Assembly (NCBI GenBank): GCA_949752795.1
Contig: OX457062.1
Location: forward strand, 88,959,777 to 89,023,776
Length of the DNA: 64,000 nucleotides
Source: Hyperoodon ampullatus
Taxonomy: Eukaryota; Chordata; Mammalia; Artiodactyla; Ziphiidae
Direction: 5' to 3'
Shown here: in pieces, positions 25,575 to 38,579 of the stretch
Position numbering within the stretch: the stretch's first letter is position 1
Layout: each line of letters starts with the position of its first letter
Position numbers and translations under genes: made by a program
The notes under the pieces: generated by a model
What the model was told of the DNA's origin: nothing
The model's database searches: none
What the model saw: the letters and a program-made list of their open reading frames with translations, nothing else

Positions 25575-25825
25575 GCTCATTCATTCACCAACCATGTATC
25601 AAGTGCTAACTCCATGCCCAGCACGGTGCTGGGCCCTTGGCATGTAAAGACACAGTCCCTTTCCCAAGGATATCACAGCAATTACAACACAGTGTCATAA
25701 TGGCTGTAACCAGGTGTGTAAGGAGCTATGGAAGCAGAGAAGAGGAATCCAGTCAAACTGTAGGCCAAGTGAGCAGGGCCCAGGAAAGCCTCCTGGAGAA
25801 AATGATACCTGAGCCCTGGGAACAA
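25575..25825 (-). repeat. L2 LINE fragment, antisense
   Basis: Reads atcaagtgctaactccatgc, cagcacggtgctgggc, attacaacacagtgtcataa, then ggaaagcctcctggagaaaa, the L2 3' region in reverse. It is interrupted or ended by the L1 that starts near 25843. Confidence 0.65.
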
Positions 25826-25842
25826 ATTTTATTACAAGAGAC

Positions 25843-26441
25843 TATTGTAATACATGCACCCCAATGTTCATAGCAGCACAATTTTCAATAGCCAGGACAT
25901 GAAAGCAACCTAAGTGTCCATCGATAGATGAATGGATAAAGAAGACGTGGCACATATATACAATGGAATATTACTCAGCCATAAAAAATAATAATAATAA
26001 TGCCACTTGCAGCAACATGGATGAACCTAGAGATTGTCACACTGAGTGAAGTTAAGTCAGGCAAAGAAAGACAAATACCATATGATATCACTTATAGGTG
26101 GAATCTAAAAAAATTATACAAATGAACTTATTTACAAAACAGAAACAGACTCACAGACATAGAAAACAAACTATGGTTTCCAAAGGGGAAGTGGGGGAGG
26201 GATAAATTGAGAGATTGGGATTAACAGACACACACCACTATATATAAAATAGGTAAACAACGAGGACCTACTGTATAGCACAGGAAATTCTACTTAATAC
26301 TCTGTAATAGCCTATATAGAAATAGAATCTAAAAAAAGAGCTCATATATGTCTATGTATAACTGATTCACTTTGCTGTACCCCTGAAACTAGCGCAACAT
26401 TGTAAATAACTATACTTTAGTAAAAACTTAAAAAAAAAAAG
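25843..26441 (+). mobile_element. 5'-truncated L1 LINE 3' end
   Basis: Starts tacatgcaccccaatgttca, passes the ORF2 end (ggaatattactcagccataa) and 3' UTR (acgaggacctactgtatagc) and ends in an A-run. An ATA expansion sits near 25990-26000. Sense to the gene. No open ORF2 remains. Confidence 0.9.
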
Positions 26442-27539
26442 AGGTCGTTGCAGCCTACGCTTGAATCCCTCCAACTCACTACCTACCAAGGCCATGGGCA
26501 GCTCCTTGGCTAGGCTCTTATAAAGGAGTTTCAAAGAGAAAACACCCCTTCAACCCCGAGAGTCTACAGTTTTGTCATTCTGGCTGCAGTGGGGACAATG
26601 GGACCGAGTGACAGGTAGCAGCCACTGGCCAAAATCCCATATCATATGGGGTCTCACCCCATACCAACTATGCCCTAAGTAGGCATCCTTTCCTCTCTCT
26701 GCCTCCCCTTCCCCATCCTCAGCCATCCCCACAGGCTTCATCACTGAATGCTGAGACCCTCCCTCCACCCTCCTCCCCAGGTAGGGACAGTCTGAATAAA
26801 TGAGGGCGCCTAATGGCCTGCGGTGCCATAAAGTTTTAGAGCTGTGTGCCGGAATGAGCAGGTTCAGGCTGAGATGAACTATCCAGACCTTTTATCAAAG
26901 GAGAGTCAATAAAAACCTGAAGGAGCTTGCCCCATCTCCTCAGAGTGGCCGTGTCACACCGCCGAGCCCCGTGCTCTGGAAATAGTCATCGGCGGGTGCG
27001 TCTCCCCCCAATCCATCTGCTTTCTTCCCTATACCTTCCCTTCTCCAATGTATTCGTTTCCATGGGAACTGTGTTGTTACCGGTATGGGAGGAGTTTAAT
27101 GACATTCAGAAGTACCAGATCAAGTCCATTTATATAATGGTTTGAAATACCCATAATGGCCTGTGGCATATAGGGCACGGTGACAGTTTCAGTAACTGCG
27201 TACAGACTGTGGGATAAATAGAGCGATGTGACACTCCCCCCAACCCCCAAATCAAACGTACCAGCAATAACCACTATTCTTAGTACAAGAGCAGAACTTC
27301 TCAACCGTTACTCAGGAAAGGGTCTCAAAACACAACACCAAGCTGTTCTCTCGTTGAGGAAGGATGCTGGCCAGACTGTGGGTCCTCTGCACCTGCCAAG
27401 GTTTGACCAGGTGTCGGGTGGGGCAGGTGCAGAGGAGAGGAAGTAGCAGCCGTCCTGCCCTGGGATCCCCAGGCACCCCCCTCGGCCAGCCTGCGCTAGG
27501 ACATGGGCTTCAGGTGCCTGTGCTTATGGCTCCTTTCTG

Positions 27540-27625
27540 TCTGATTCAGAAAAGATTCACCAGGCACCCACTGTGTGCCTGGTGCTAAGGGTGATGTGGT
27601 GATGAAAAACACATAGAGGAGGTCC
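27540..27625 (-). repeat. L2 LINE fragment, antisense
   Basis: Short block with caggcacccactgtgtgcct followed by ggtgctaagggtg, the L2 3' region in reverse. Confidence 0.45.
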
Positions 27626-28264
27626 TCATCTTAGCTCGGGATCCCCCAGAAGCAGACCCTAAGCACGGACTCATCCAGGAGGTGCAGAAAGCGCCAGAAG
27701 GATGGTAGGGCATTGACAAGAGAAAGGGAAGGTGTCCAAAACAGAGGGTACCATCAGGTCCCTAAATGGGGGGCAGCTGGAGCCTCATCCCAGTGGGAGG
27801 CTCTGGGAAGTGCTGTGGAATCCATGCCTCACAGTCAGGCCACCCAAGGATCAGGGTATCTACAGGGCCCTCTTGCCAGTAACTGGCTGAGGGCTGCTCG
27901 GGTCGGGGTGTTCGCTCCCTGGCACTTCTGTCCTGCTCTTTGCAAGGACCGAGTGGCCTCTGCAGCTGAAGAGGAAGACCTCAGGAGAAGGGCAGCAGCA
28001 GGTGCTGGCAGTTGGGCGTCGGCCTGAGGGACACAGGTGGGGCCCTGGCAGAGTGGGCTACAGCCCCCAGGGCGTTTTGAGTCCAATGGGGAGACAGGCA
28101 CATAATGAGATAGCAGAAGGCAGGCTGGTGGGAGAGCTAGAGGGGTGTGCAGGTGAGATGCTTTTGGAGCACAGAGGTGGGGGGCCATGTGTCTGACTGC
28201 AGTAAGACTGGAGGGAGAAGGGAGGGGGCGGCTAGCCCGCAAAGTTGTGGGGCCAGGGAGGCAC

Positions 28265-28440
28265 TTTCACACACATGTCGTCTAATCCTCATGACGTCAC
28301 AGAGTGGGTGGTGTTAGCTCCATGTTGAGGACAAAGCAAGTGAGGCTCAGAGAGATTAAGTCATCTACCAAAGGCATAGAGCTAAGATTCAAACCCTGGT
28401 CTTCTTACGCCTACTCTGCTTCGGGGAGCTTTGTGTATCT
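28265..28440 (-). repeat. MIR SINE, antisense
   Basis: Reverse-MIR order: tcctcatgacgtcacagagt, then agtgaggctcagagagatta, ctaccaaaggcatagagcta and gattcaaaccctggtcttct. Confidence 0.7.
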
Positions 28441-29119
28441 GGGGAGATGAGGAGGGGGTAATTCCCTCCATCAGTGTCAAGGGCAGACGTGACCAGAGCC
28501 TGTTGTGTATCCGTGTAGATTTCTCCCCTTGGCCATGGACTGCCCACTCCCGTATGTCCCCGCATTGCACTGTCCATGGACCCGCACTCAGCCAGTCAGA
28601 ATGCCCCTCTGATCCTGCCCCAAATGTAAGCTGGACTGACTGTTCCTAATATTGAGTGAATTATCTGGAACTCACAGCCCTGCGGGTACAGGAAAGAGAA
28701 GAGGCAGCCTGAGGTGAGGGCTTCAGTTCTAACGGGCCCCACGAGCGTGCTTGCTGCCTGTCCTCCCCCTCCCTGCTCTGCCCTCCCAGGCCTGCTCCAA
28801 ACTCCATTGCCTCAGGAGATACGGCGGAGGAGGGATCACATACACGCATTTCCCTGGAGCAGCATTTCTGTAGCAGGTTAATAGTTTTTCTGTGAAATAG
28901 AGTCTGCATAGTTAAATAAGGTGGGCAGAGGCTGGGTTAACCCTGATTAAAGAAGTCTCTCCTACAGAACCTCTCAGAGCCTTTACTATGCCAAAGGGCC
29001 TGGTGAACCCCCAAAAGGAGGATATGGTTCTCAGAGTTCCCCAAACTTACTTGACCACAAAACACTTTCCCTAGAGCACGTTTTAGGACTAGGATTTCTT
29101 GGAATCCACTTTGGGACAT

Positions 29120-29250
29120 AATGGTTTAAGGCCAGTTCTGCCACTAACTCGTTGTGTGAGCTTTGTCAAGTAAGAATAAACGAAGGCTGCCTCATGAGGA
29201 CCAGTAAAATCACAGGGATGAAAACTCTTTACAAACTATAAAGGAAATGG
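29120..29250 (+). repeat. MIR SINE fragment
   Basis: Contains ttctgccactaactcgttgt followed by gtgagctttgtcaagta, the MIR core, with a diverged tail. Confidence 0.55.
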
Positions 29251-29347
29251 TGCCACTGCTTATTTACATAAAAGATGGTGCTATTGTTTATTCACATAAA
29301 ACAAACACACTGAGTTTCCCAGAGAACATTTCATTCGGAGTCCAAAA

Positions 29348-29378
29348 TAATAGTAATAATAATAATAATAATTAATAA
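29348..29378. repeat. (AAT)n short tract
   Basis: Imperfect AAT/ATA repeats of about 30 bp lying immediately before the MIR at 29390. Confidence 0.85.
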
Positions 29379-29389
29379 TGTTTTTTAAG

Positions 29390-29600
29390 TAATAAGTTCT
29401 GCTCCTGACTAGGCATGTGACCTTGACCTTGATCTCTCTTGACCTATGTTTTCTCATCTGCAAAATGGGTGTACTCACGATGCTAGCCCTCTTTCCTCCG
29501 TGAATTTGTTGCAATGATAAAATATGCACAATGGTTGTACGGGTGCTTTGAGAAAGCATAAAGCACCCTAAAATGCAAGGCATTATTATTAGTGTTCCAG
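29390..29600 (+). repeat. MIR SINE
   Basis: Contains tgactaggcatgtgaccttg, ttttctcatctgcaaaatgg and a diverged 3' tail. Confidence 0.65.
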
Positions 29601-29989
29601 GTTAATACCCTCAATTCAGTCCCACTTGTGCTCAGATCAAAACAGGAGACATGTTGGGGGAGGAGATCGGCTAGTGGGGGACATAACAATGACTAATAAC
29701 TTTCATCCATATTTGTGATGTTAGGAGCCTTGTATGAGCATGTCGCTGAGGGGAGAGAATGAATATTTCATGAGTGGGCACTACATGTAGTATTAAGATG
29801 AGATGGACAGAAAGAGCCCCGCTTGCCTCCGCCTCCAGGTGCAGCTGGGAAGTCAGCACAGGTCCAGGCTCATGAGTGGCTCTGGGGAGCAGGTCACCCC
29901 GTCAGGAGGGAAGAGCACAGCCCTCAGCACAGATGGGGAGCCATCCAGCTCGGACTGGCCGGGGGACTCCCGTCCGGGGAAGCAGGAGA

Positions 29990-30105
29990 GCCAGTGCCCA
30001 CTCCATATTCCAGCTGGGTAGCCTTGGGCAAGTGACTGTCACCAGCCTGGGCCTCCACTTCCACACTGTAAAATGGGGTGATAAGATCAGCCCTGCACAG
30101 CTGCA
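29990..30105 (+). repeat. MIR SINE fragment
   Basis: Has agctgggtagccttgggcaa, then cactgtaaaatggggtgata. Confidence 0.55.
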
Positions 30106-30189
30106 AGGTCTCAATCCAAGCTCGATTGTTTGGAAGACGGCCTTGCAATGCACCCAGGTGGGAAGTGTTATTATTCGTGGATTCACTCG

Positions 30190-30440
30190 ACCACAGCTAT
30201 TGAACACCTACCATGTGCCAACCACTGCCACTGTCACAGTGTTCCAAACTCTGCGTTCATCACTTTATACACATCACCTGGTTTAATCAACACCACGATC
30301 CTGAGAGGTATCTGTTATTACTCCCATTTTCTACATGAGGAAAGAAAACCCAGGAAAGATAAATAACTTGCCCAAAGCCATACAGCTAGTAAATGGCAGA
30401 GTCTGGGGTGGTATGAAGCCAAAACCCTTCATTCTACACC
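30190..30440 (-). repeat. MIR SINE (with L2-like end), antisense
   Basis: Reads ctattgaacacctaccatgt, gaggtatctgttattactcc, aataacttgcccaaagccat and acagctagtaaatggcagag, the reverse-MIR order with the shared MIR/L2 end. Confidence 0.75.
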
Positions 30441-32644
30441 GACGGCCCATCTTTGTCTGTACTTCTGCAGAACTGGTAGGTACTCAGCCTCCACCCGCCA
30501 GCAGTTCCCTATTCCGTTCATGCCTTGTGCTTCCCCTACCTGCCTTGCCATCCCCTCTTGGCCCTCCAGGACACCCTCCCTTTGTTTCCCAAGCCCTACT
30601 CCCTTTTTCCAAGCCTCTTTTAAAAGGTCTGTCTCCCATACGGTGGTCACCCTGAGGTTCTAATTTCTGTCCCCATCCATCAAGACCTTTGCCTCCCAAG
30701 ACCCTGGGCAGCCTGTATCTCTTATCTGGGCCAGCCATCGAGTGGTGTAAAGATTGAACACCTCCCCCTTAAATGCCCTCAGAAGATGAAGCAAGGACAG
30801 ATGGGGCAGTGCCAGGGATAAAGCCAGCCAAGTCTTCCCCGCCTCCTGATGGATGCCTCTGGAGGAGGCTCCTGGCTCTCTCCATCCACCCCACAGCATG
30901 AGGACACCACCATCCCTGCAAATCTCTTCCCTACAGGGCATAACTTCCATGTTATCTCGGCTCAGCCCTCCTCCAGAGATGAAGAGATTGTTTTAAACCT
31001 ACCGCTCCACCACCTCTGCTTCTGGCTTCCAACGTCATTAAGTTTCATTATAACGAATAAACACCACAATGACATTTATAAGTTACCACTGAGCACAGAA
31101 GCACAAATATGAAGCAGATAAACTGGATGTGATCCAAATAATTACTGCAGGCAATATTGGGCTTAGTTTGAGCTGGCAGCCAGGTACCGAGTAATTTATT
31201 AGATTGCGTAAGGCAATGTTGCACGTTGCGTTTTTCATTATTGTGTCTCTTCCCCTCTCCGCGGTCTAAATAGGTTAGAGGAGTTTAGACAGTGCACCGC
31301 CAAACAAAGACAGACTTTGCTCAAGCAGATGGAGGCTGGGAAGTGTCCAGGAATGGCTGCTTCCTGACCAGCACAGCACTTGCGAGAGAGGAGAGGGTTT
31401 CAGATTATCTTGATGCTGCCAGCCAAGGACAGTTCCCTCTACCCCGCACCCACTGGCCCAGATACAGAAAGAGGCCCAGTGGAGGGAATACATGGAAGGA
31501 CTGGATGGAGCCCCCAGGACACCAGGCCTGGTTCCTGCTGCTGGCTTCCTGCTGAGTTCCTATGCGTTCAGCCAAAGACCCTCTCTACCAAAAGGCCCTC
31601 CATAGCCCCGGGCAGCCGCAGGGCCCAGTCCCAGACCTCTCCTGCTATAAAGAAAGGGGAAGGAAGCAGTCTGCCAGCCAACTCTGCGAAACAAAGCAAC
31701 GAGAGCTGGCTACCAGCTGCCTCCTCCCTGCCAAACCCAAACTCATACAGTTTGATTCAAGGGGTTACAATACCTCCTATTCAGAGTCCCTCCTGCCCCA
31801 TTCTCCAGGCTTAGTAAATTACCCAATAAGCAGCAAGGACCTGTCGTTATTGTGCAGTTAAACGGTATTTGCCCGGTAAATCCTGAGTACTAACGGTGAT
31901 ATACAGTAACTAATTACGGACATGAATTCTCTCCCCAAGACACCAAGTGGTACCAGATATTGTTACATTTCGGGGAGGAGGCTTGAAAGCTGCTCTGTTC
32001 TCTCCAGTGAAGCCATGAGTAACTCTCCTATTAGAGGAGTCGGCCCCTCCAGGGGCACTCCAGGCTGGAAACAGAGACGTCCCGGGAGAGCCTTCTCCCA
32101 GGAAGACTCCCATTCACTGCCCCCAATCCCGTGCCCAGTAGAAGGCTGGGCACCACCTGGTCCTCCTTGGGTCACCTTTACCACAGAGAAGATGCTCCAC
32201 GTCACAGCGGCTGTTTCAAAGGCCGAAAGCTCCAGCCCTGTAGGGAATGGAAGTCATTCCTCCCACGGCCCTGGGTTGCGCTAAGAAAGCTATTTCAGGG
32301 GGTCGGCCTATGCAAAGGGCTTCTGAACAAGGATGCAGCAGGGTGGCCCGTGCCTCTGCCTGGGTGTGAATGACTTTTGCCCTAAACTGTCGTTTACGGA
32401 GCTGATCTCAGGCCCAGGGGTTCCCCGGGAGGATCAGAGGTTTCTTGGCTGGTTGTGGTCTGCAGGTGGGACAGGGACTGTGACCAGCAGCAAGGAGCAG
32501 ATGTCCCGTCAGCTTCCTGTGTGTTTTGGGAGCACAGCTGGGGGCAGCTGGAGGACACAGTAGCCAGCCTCTGCTTTCTTTTGAGGAAACTACACAGCTC
32601 AAACACTCTCTGGGCTTACCGGGGACTGTCTAGTAAACAAAGGC

Positions 32645-32800
32645 CCATAACTGGAGTCAGATGGTTCAGATACCAGCCTCCAGCGCACATGGTGACCTGG
32701 TGGCGGGTTTCTTAACCTCTCTGAGCTTCCATTTCCTAATCCATAAAGTGGGATTGATTCTCTCAGCCCCTCGGGATTACTGATGTGAAAATAGCTTGCC
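32645..32800 (+). repeat. MIR SINE
   Basis: Contains tttcttaacctctctgagct and a diverged ccataaagtgggattgattc block. Confidence 0.65.
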
Positions 32801-33119
32801 TGCAATTGAGGCTACTGCTTCCAAGGAGCAGCCCATCCCACCCCATCCTTCTGCAATGCCTGGGCTCAGTGACCCAGCCTCAGCCTCCTGGAAAGGAAGA
32901 CAAGCCCTCAGCCCATCTGGCACCCCCCCAGCAGCCTGCACACCCCCTTGCCTTCCTCTCAAGGTGCTTCCAGCACAAAATCTCTCCTTTACCAACGTCT
33001 CCACTTCAAACAATCAAAACAAAGACAGGGCAGTAATTGCAAGTTAGTTTTATTTTGTTTCCTTTGCTGCTGCATTCTCAGGGTTGATGGCAAATAATCT
33101 GAGCCCTTCCCAGGGCCAC

Positions 33120-33345
33120 TGTTAGGTGGTGACAGGAGAGGCCATGTGACACAGAAGAGGGCTGGCGTGGGGCATACACTTGCATTAGGACCCTGGCTTG
33201 TCATCACTTTGAACCTCGACATTCAAGTGTCTACATGAGGACTGATGATAGAATCTTCTTGACAGGGTGTCAGGGAAGTAAGTTAAGTAAAATAATGTAA
33301 GTGAAGAGATTTGTGATGTATAAAGCATATACAAGAGTTAGTTGT
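33120..33345 (+). repeat. MIR SINE (diverged)
   Basis: Poorly preserved: ttaggaccctggcttgtcat, caagtgtctacatgaggact, then an AT-rich tail with tgtgatgtataaagcata. Confidence 0.45.
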
Positions 33346-33924
33346 GGTGAATATCCTAGAGCAGCCAGAAGACAAGACCGAGAATCCCAGGGCTGTGAGA
33401 AGAAGAATCGCCTTTTTAATTAGACACATATATAGTCAGCTCTCAGGTATCTCTTGGCAAATATCCCCATTCCTGGCAAATGCTCTCACGAAGATGCTTA
33501 ATGAAGTCCTCTGTTAACATTTCACAGCCTCTTATTTTTTTCTTCTTTGCATGCAGCCCAAAGGGAATGAAAGTCCTTTAAAGGCAAAATCAGCTAAGAT
33601 CTCCATCCCCTCCTGAAGAAAGTGTGAGCCATAAAGACAGCAAGCTGGGGTGGGTGAGTGGACGAGTACCAGGGGTGATGTTTTCCACCCAGCTGAGCAG
33701 GAGGCCGGAGGGAGCTTCATCGCTGGGTTTTTGTGGCTTTTCATAAGTATTAAAAATTCCCAGAACATCAAACACATCCATATTCAAACATGAATACCAA
33801 AATGCATTCCAACATTGAAAATAAATGTTACTTAGGATTATTCATTATTTTGAAATGTCCATCATTTTGGATTATCCACACCCTTGATCCTCTCCATTAA
33901 CAAAGATCATGAAGAGTGGATTGT

Positions 33925-34766
33925 CAAAAGTACAATGAGGTACCAACTCACATCAGTCAGAATGGCCATGCTTAAAAAGTCTACAGATAACAAAGGCTGG
34001 AGAGGGTGTGGAGAAAAGGGAACCCTCCGACACTGTTGGTGGGGATGTAAGTTGGTGCAGCCACTTTGGAGAACAATACGGAGGTTCCTCAGAAAACTAA
34101 AAATAGAATTAACATAGGATCCAGCAATCCCACTCCTGGGCATATATCAGGACAAAACTATAATGCAAAAAGATACATGCCACCCCTATGTTCACAGCAG
34201 CACTATTCACAATAGTCAAGACATGGAAACAACCTAAATGTCCATCCACAGAGGAATGTATAAAGAAGATGTGGTATATATGCACAATGGAATACTACTC
34301 AGCCATAAAAAAGGAACAAAATAATGCCATTTACAGCAACATGGATGCAACTAGAGATTATCATACTAAGTGAAGGAAGTCAGAAAGATAAAGGCAAATA
34401 CAATATGATATCACTTATTGTGGAATCTAAAATATGACGCAAACGAACCTATCTACAAAGCAGCAACAGACTCATAGACATAGAGAACAGACTTGTGGTT
34501 GCCAAGGGCGAGGTGGGTGGCGGGGGGTTGGGGGAGGGATGGACTGGGATTTGGGGGTTAGTAGATGCAAACTATTACATATAGAATGGATGGACAAGAA
34601 GGTCCCACTGTACAGCACAAGGAACTATATACACTGTCCTGGGATAAACCATAATGGAAAAGAATATAAAAAAGAATGTATATATATGTATAACTGAGTC
34701 ACTTTGCTGTACAGCAGAAACTAACACAACACTGTAAATCAACTATACTTCAATTTAAAAAAACAA
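33925..34766 (+). mobile_element. 5'-truncated L1 LINE with exact target-site duplication
   Basis: The longest L1 piece here (842 bp), covering the end of ORF2 (taccaactcacatcagtcag; atgtaagttggtgcagccac; ggaatactactcagccataa), the 3' UTR and a short A-tail. Exact 14-bp target-site duplication gaagagtggattgt at 33911-33924 and 34767-34780. ORF2 remnants are broken by stops. Sense to the gene. The clean duplication suggests it is younger than the MIR/L2 copies. Confidence 0.93.
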
Positions 34767-35254
34767 GAAGAGTGGATTGTATTTGGGCTCTAAGAGGGGA
34801 GAAATTCAGGACATTGCACTGAGATGATCTGCTTCCAATCAGGAAGGTCTTCAGCAGCCACAAGAAGATTCTTCCATAAACACCAGGTCTGAGTTGTTGT
34901 CCCTAATGCAGCATTTAGTGAGTGACCCAGAAGTAACCCGTGCTTCAAGGCCAGGCTGCCTCAACCACAGTGTCCCCTGGATCCCCAGGCCTGCTTTGCA
35001 CCTGTCAGTGGGACACAGCAGTGTTACCCTTCCTGGAACACCTGGAGACCAGCAAAACTTCCGAGGTCCTTCTGATTCCGGGAGCATTTAACAGAGGGAC
35101 CTTGGGGTCCACTGCAGGGGGCCAAGGGGCCAGACTCTGTCCTTCCATCTCTACCTCAGTTCTGTCTCCAACCACATTATACACCAAGGTTCCACACAAG
35201 ATTCCATCAACAAAAGGGTATGTACACTAAACAAAGTGTGGGAGCTACTGACCT

Positions 35255-35385
35255 CATCCAATATCTTCACTGTGCAGCTGAGAAAACCACAGGATGCTCA
35301 GAAACAGACAGCAGCTTGACCAAGGCCACACAGACACAGAGCCAAGATGGGAAAGAATGCAATCCCTCTGAGCCTGGGCTGTTTG
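35255..35385 (-). repeat. MIR-like fragment, antisense
   Basis: Has gcagctgagaaaaccacagg, then gcttgaccaaggccacacag, in the reverse-MIR order. Weak match. Confidence 0.4.
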
Positions 35386-35393
35386 CATACAAC

Positions 35394-35562
35394 AGTGCTT
35401 CTCAGATGTGGACCAAAAACCAACTGGGAAGCTGTGAAAATCCAGATTCCTTGGCCCAGCTCAGACCCACCATCTTGAAATTTCTGGCTTGAAGCCCAGG
35501 AAACTGTATTTTTAGCAAGTTCCCCAGGTGATTCTCATGCATACAAAAGTTTTAGAACAACC
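35394..35562. mobile_element. MER20-like hAT DNA transposon relic
   Basis: Starts cagtgcttctcagatgtgga, then ccagattccttggcccagct, tgtatttttagcaagttccc and caggtgattctcatgcata, in MER20 order. The closing inverted end is diverged (ttagaacaacc). A small nonautonomous element with no ORF. Confidence 0.65.
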
Positions 35563-35635
35563 TGCAACTGGCAAGGCCTATACCAGCATAAAAATGATTT
35601 TTTTAAGATGTTTGTTTTTTAAAAAATGATTTAGG

Positions 35636-35952
35636 GGCTTCCCTGGTGGTGCAGTGGTTAAGAATCCGCCTGCCAGTGCAGGGGACACGGATTCGAGCCC
35701 TGGTCCGGGAAGATCCCACATGCCATGGAGCAACTAAGCCCGTGCGCCACAACTACTGAGCCTGCGCTCTAGAGGCCATGAGCTACACCTACTGAGCCCG
35801 TGCACCTAGAGCCCATGCTCCGCAACAAGAGAAACCACTGCAATGAGAAGCCCACGCAACGCAATGAAGAGTAGCCCCCGCTCACCGCAACTCGAGGAAG
35901 CCAGCGTGCAACAAAGATCCAACGCAGCCAAAAATAAATAAAAATACATTTT
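35636..35952 (+). mobile_element. CHR-family SINE, sense (long, CHR-1-like)
   Basis: Starts ggcttccctggtggtgcagt, continues with repeated actactgagcc blocks and ends aaaaataaataaaaata. Target-site duplication (a-run + tgatttagg at 35621-35635; a-run + gggatttagg at 35953-35967). Older than the short-loop copies. Confidence 0.9.
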
Positions 35953-36084
35953 AAAAAGGGATTTAGGACACAGATATTCCCCAAATAGACCAAATGGTCT
36001 TAGGAGATTTGCTTTTACTTCCTTGTGCCTCGGTTTTATTCTTTTGGGCCTTAGCCCCACCCCCCAACAAAATAAGGCTTTGGA

Positions 36085-36240
36085 TAAATCAGAACACAGA
36101 ACATTAGAGCTGAAAGGGGGTACCTGAGGGATTGGCTTCTAGTCTAAACCCTGCATTTACAGATGGGAGTTGAGTCTCAGAGATGGGAAGGGTCAGGCCC
36201 AAGAGCACACAGCTAAGAGGTGGCATACACAGCACCAAAC
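36085..36240 (-). repeat. Ancient MIR/L3-like fragment
   Basis: Contains gaacattagagctgaaaggg, then catttacagatgggagttga and agagcacacagctaagaggt. Family assignment is uncertain. Confidence 0.4.
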
Positions 36241-37939
36241 TGGTACCTTCTGGGCCTGGGTGCTCATGGCTTCCAATGTCCGGACAGCATCTCTTATAAA
36301 AGGGAACAAGACTCGCTGGACTTCCTAAGGTCCAGGATCTGTGGCCCTGCCTCCAGCCTAACCCGGTGGTTCCCAAGCTGCTGTGCTCTAACAGGGCACC
36401 ATAGGAGCTCTGTCTGCCTGTAACTGATGCCTACAGCTACCTCTCAGGCTAATGACAGTCCATCACCGCTCTTCAGCCCCACTTGCTTTATTTCGTGCTG
36501 CTCCCTACCCTCCCCCAATAATGGTTCAGTGAGCACATATTCCAATCCCGAAGACACAAGAGCCCGAGACTCAGAGAAATAAGGGGGCTTAGCCTGGGTC
36601 CCTGGCCAGCCAGCAGGAGGCCTGAGATGACCTCCAGCGTCCTAACCTTCAGAGGCTGCCCTAGCGTCTCCCATCTCTACCCTCCCTCATCGCCACCACC
36701 AAAGCCCACATTGCTCTGCCCTTCCCATCTCGGTCAGACTCCAGGATGACCGCAGGCAGGGATGGATGGGCTGCTTCACAGGCACCGACACGCCAGTATT
36801 TCCAGCAGCCCTTATCAGTGTCTTCTTGGCATCCAGAACTTGGCTGAATGGATGGAGGATCACCTCTCCCAGCCACTAATGAACTCAGGGCAGGCTCGGG
36901 CTGGGGCTACAGGCTGATAATCAGGAGGCGAAGGATTTATAGTGCCTTTGGAGTCACCCTGCCTCGGCCAGCCCCACTGTTTTTCATTAGAGCCCCACGC
37001 TGTCCAGGATAACCTTGGCAGACTGCGTGTCCTAGGGAGAGCCATGTGAGGTTGGGAGAATCACAGGTTGCCCGGCTGCCCCAGCTCAGGCAAGGAACGC
37101 GGTGGGAGAACGTGCCCACAGTACTCCTGCCCCTCATCCAGCCCCGGGAAGAGTAGTCACTCTCTCCCGTGTAAGCCCCAATAAAAATTCAGCACAATTT
37201 TTGGAACGTTCATGATATTGGCAAGCTTCCCCTCACCTGTGTTTCAGAGTCAAGGCTACCAAGAGCTGCAAATGTCAATGCTAGGGTTGAAAGTGTGTCC
37301 CAGCAGAGATCCGGGAGAAACAGACAATGAAGAGAAGGCTTGTCTTCCAACCCTGCCTATTCTTCTGGCTTCTCTGTATTTCCAGTCCTGGTCCAAAAGA
37401 AGGAGATTGACCTCTTTCCATCCCAACAGGGCTCTAAGCCTGTGCAGACCTTGACAGGAGTTGGACGTGCCACCCGAGGCAGCTGCCCCCGATACTCCCA
37501 GCCTGGAGCAACCGTGTTCCTCTTCATCACATCAACACCTATAACTTTCCCGATTTGCAGATGAGTTCTCAGGTCAACACCCAATGAGAGGACACGTAGT
37601 GAAAACACTTCTCCCACTGCCTGAGCCATAGTGATGCTCAGGAAGTGTGAGTGAATCCCACCTTCTTCCTCCAGACCCAAGGGTCCAACTACAACCAGGG
37701 CATCTTCTCTCTTCTCCTGAGCGATTCCGGGCCCCTCTCCACAAACGTATTTACAACTGAGTTCACTGCCTGCCCCCAAACCTGCTTCTTCCCCTGAGAC
37801 AGCAGTGGTTCCAGCCCGTTCTGCAGGCCAGGCAGAGGGGGGCCTTTAGCCCTCCAGCCTCCTCGTCCCACATCAAGTGCTATCGATTCTACCTCCGTTG
37901 GTTCCTAAATCCATTTCCTTCTTTCCATGGCTGCTGCTT

Positions 37940-38165
37940 CAGCCTGAGCCCTTATGAGCAAAATCCTCCTGATCAGTCTTCCTGCCTTCAATTTATCTTT
38001 CTTCATCCACCCTCCTCACTGTGGCCACTGTGATCATTCTCAAACTCAGACCTGAGCCTGTGGGTCAAAACCAGTAATGATTTCTCATGAGTGCAAACTT
38101 CTCAGTGTGCATCCCAGGGCCTACGCAGCTGGACCTACCACGTTCTCTCGATACACATCCTACAT
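37940..38165 (+). repeat. L2 LINE fragment
   Basis: Diverged L2 block: ctcactgtggccactgtgat, a block ending gggtcaaaaccagtaatgat, then a trace with cagggcctacgcagctgga. Confidence 0.45.
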
Positions 38166-38214
38166 GCACAGAGGCCACGGGCCCATCACCCCAGGCTCGC
38201 GGTGAGAGGGCATG

Positions 38215-38400
38215 CAGGACCCTGTGCGCTTTCCTCAAAGTGTCCTGTTCATTCTCACAAACAACCCAACAAGCACGATTACCATCTTATGGGGAAACTG
38301 AGGTTCAGAGTAACTAAGAAATTTGCCCAGGGATGCACAGCTATAACAGCAGAGCCAGAGATCACACCTGGATCGTGTGGCGTCCGTGCTTTTATTCCCT
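38215..38400 (-). repeat. MIR SINE, antisense
   Basis: Reverse-MIR: ttatggggaaactgaggttc, aagaaatttgcccagggatg, cacagctataacagcagagc. Confidence 0.65.
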
Positions 38401-38579
38401 GAACGCGTTCTGACCTCCTCGCTTTCCTTACGCCATCCCCATCCCAGGGAACGTTTCCTCCTTGCCCCCATCTTGCTTACCCTTCCAGGCCATTTCCGAA
38501 GCCAGCCCTTCGGCAACTCCTTTCCCCATTCTCCCAGAAGGAAAAATCTTTCTTCCTTGGGACTTTCTTCTTTTATTAT

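Noticed and set aside
33925..34766. Possible L1 ORF2-derived gene fragment
   Set aside because: The reading frame is broken by stops and it is a standard 5'-truncated retrotransposon copy.
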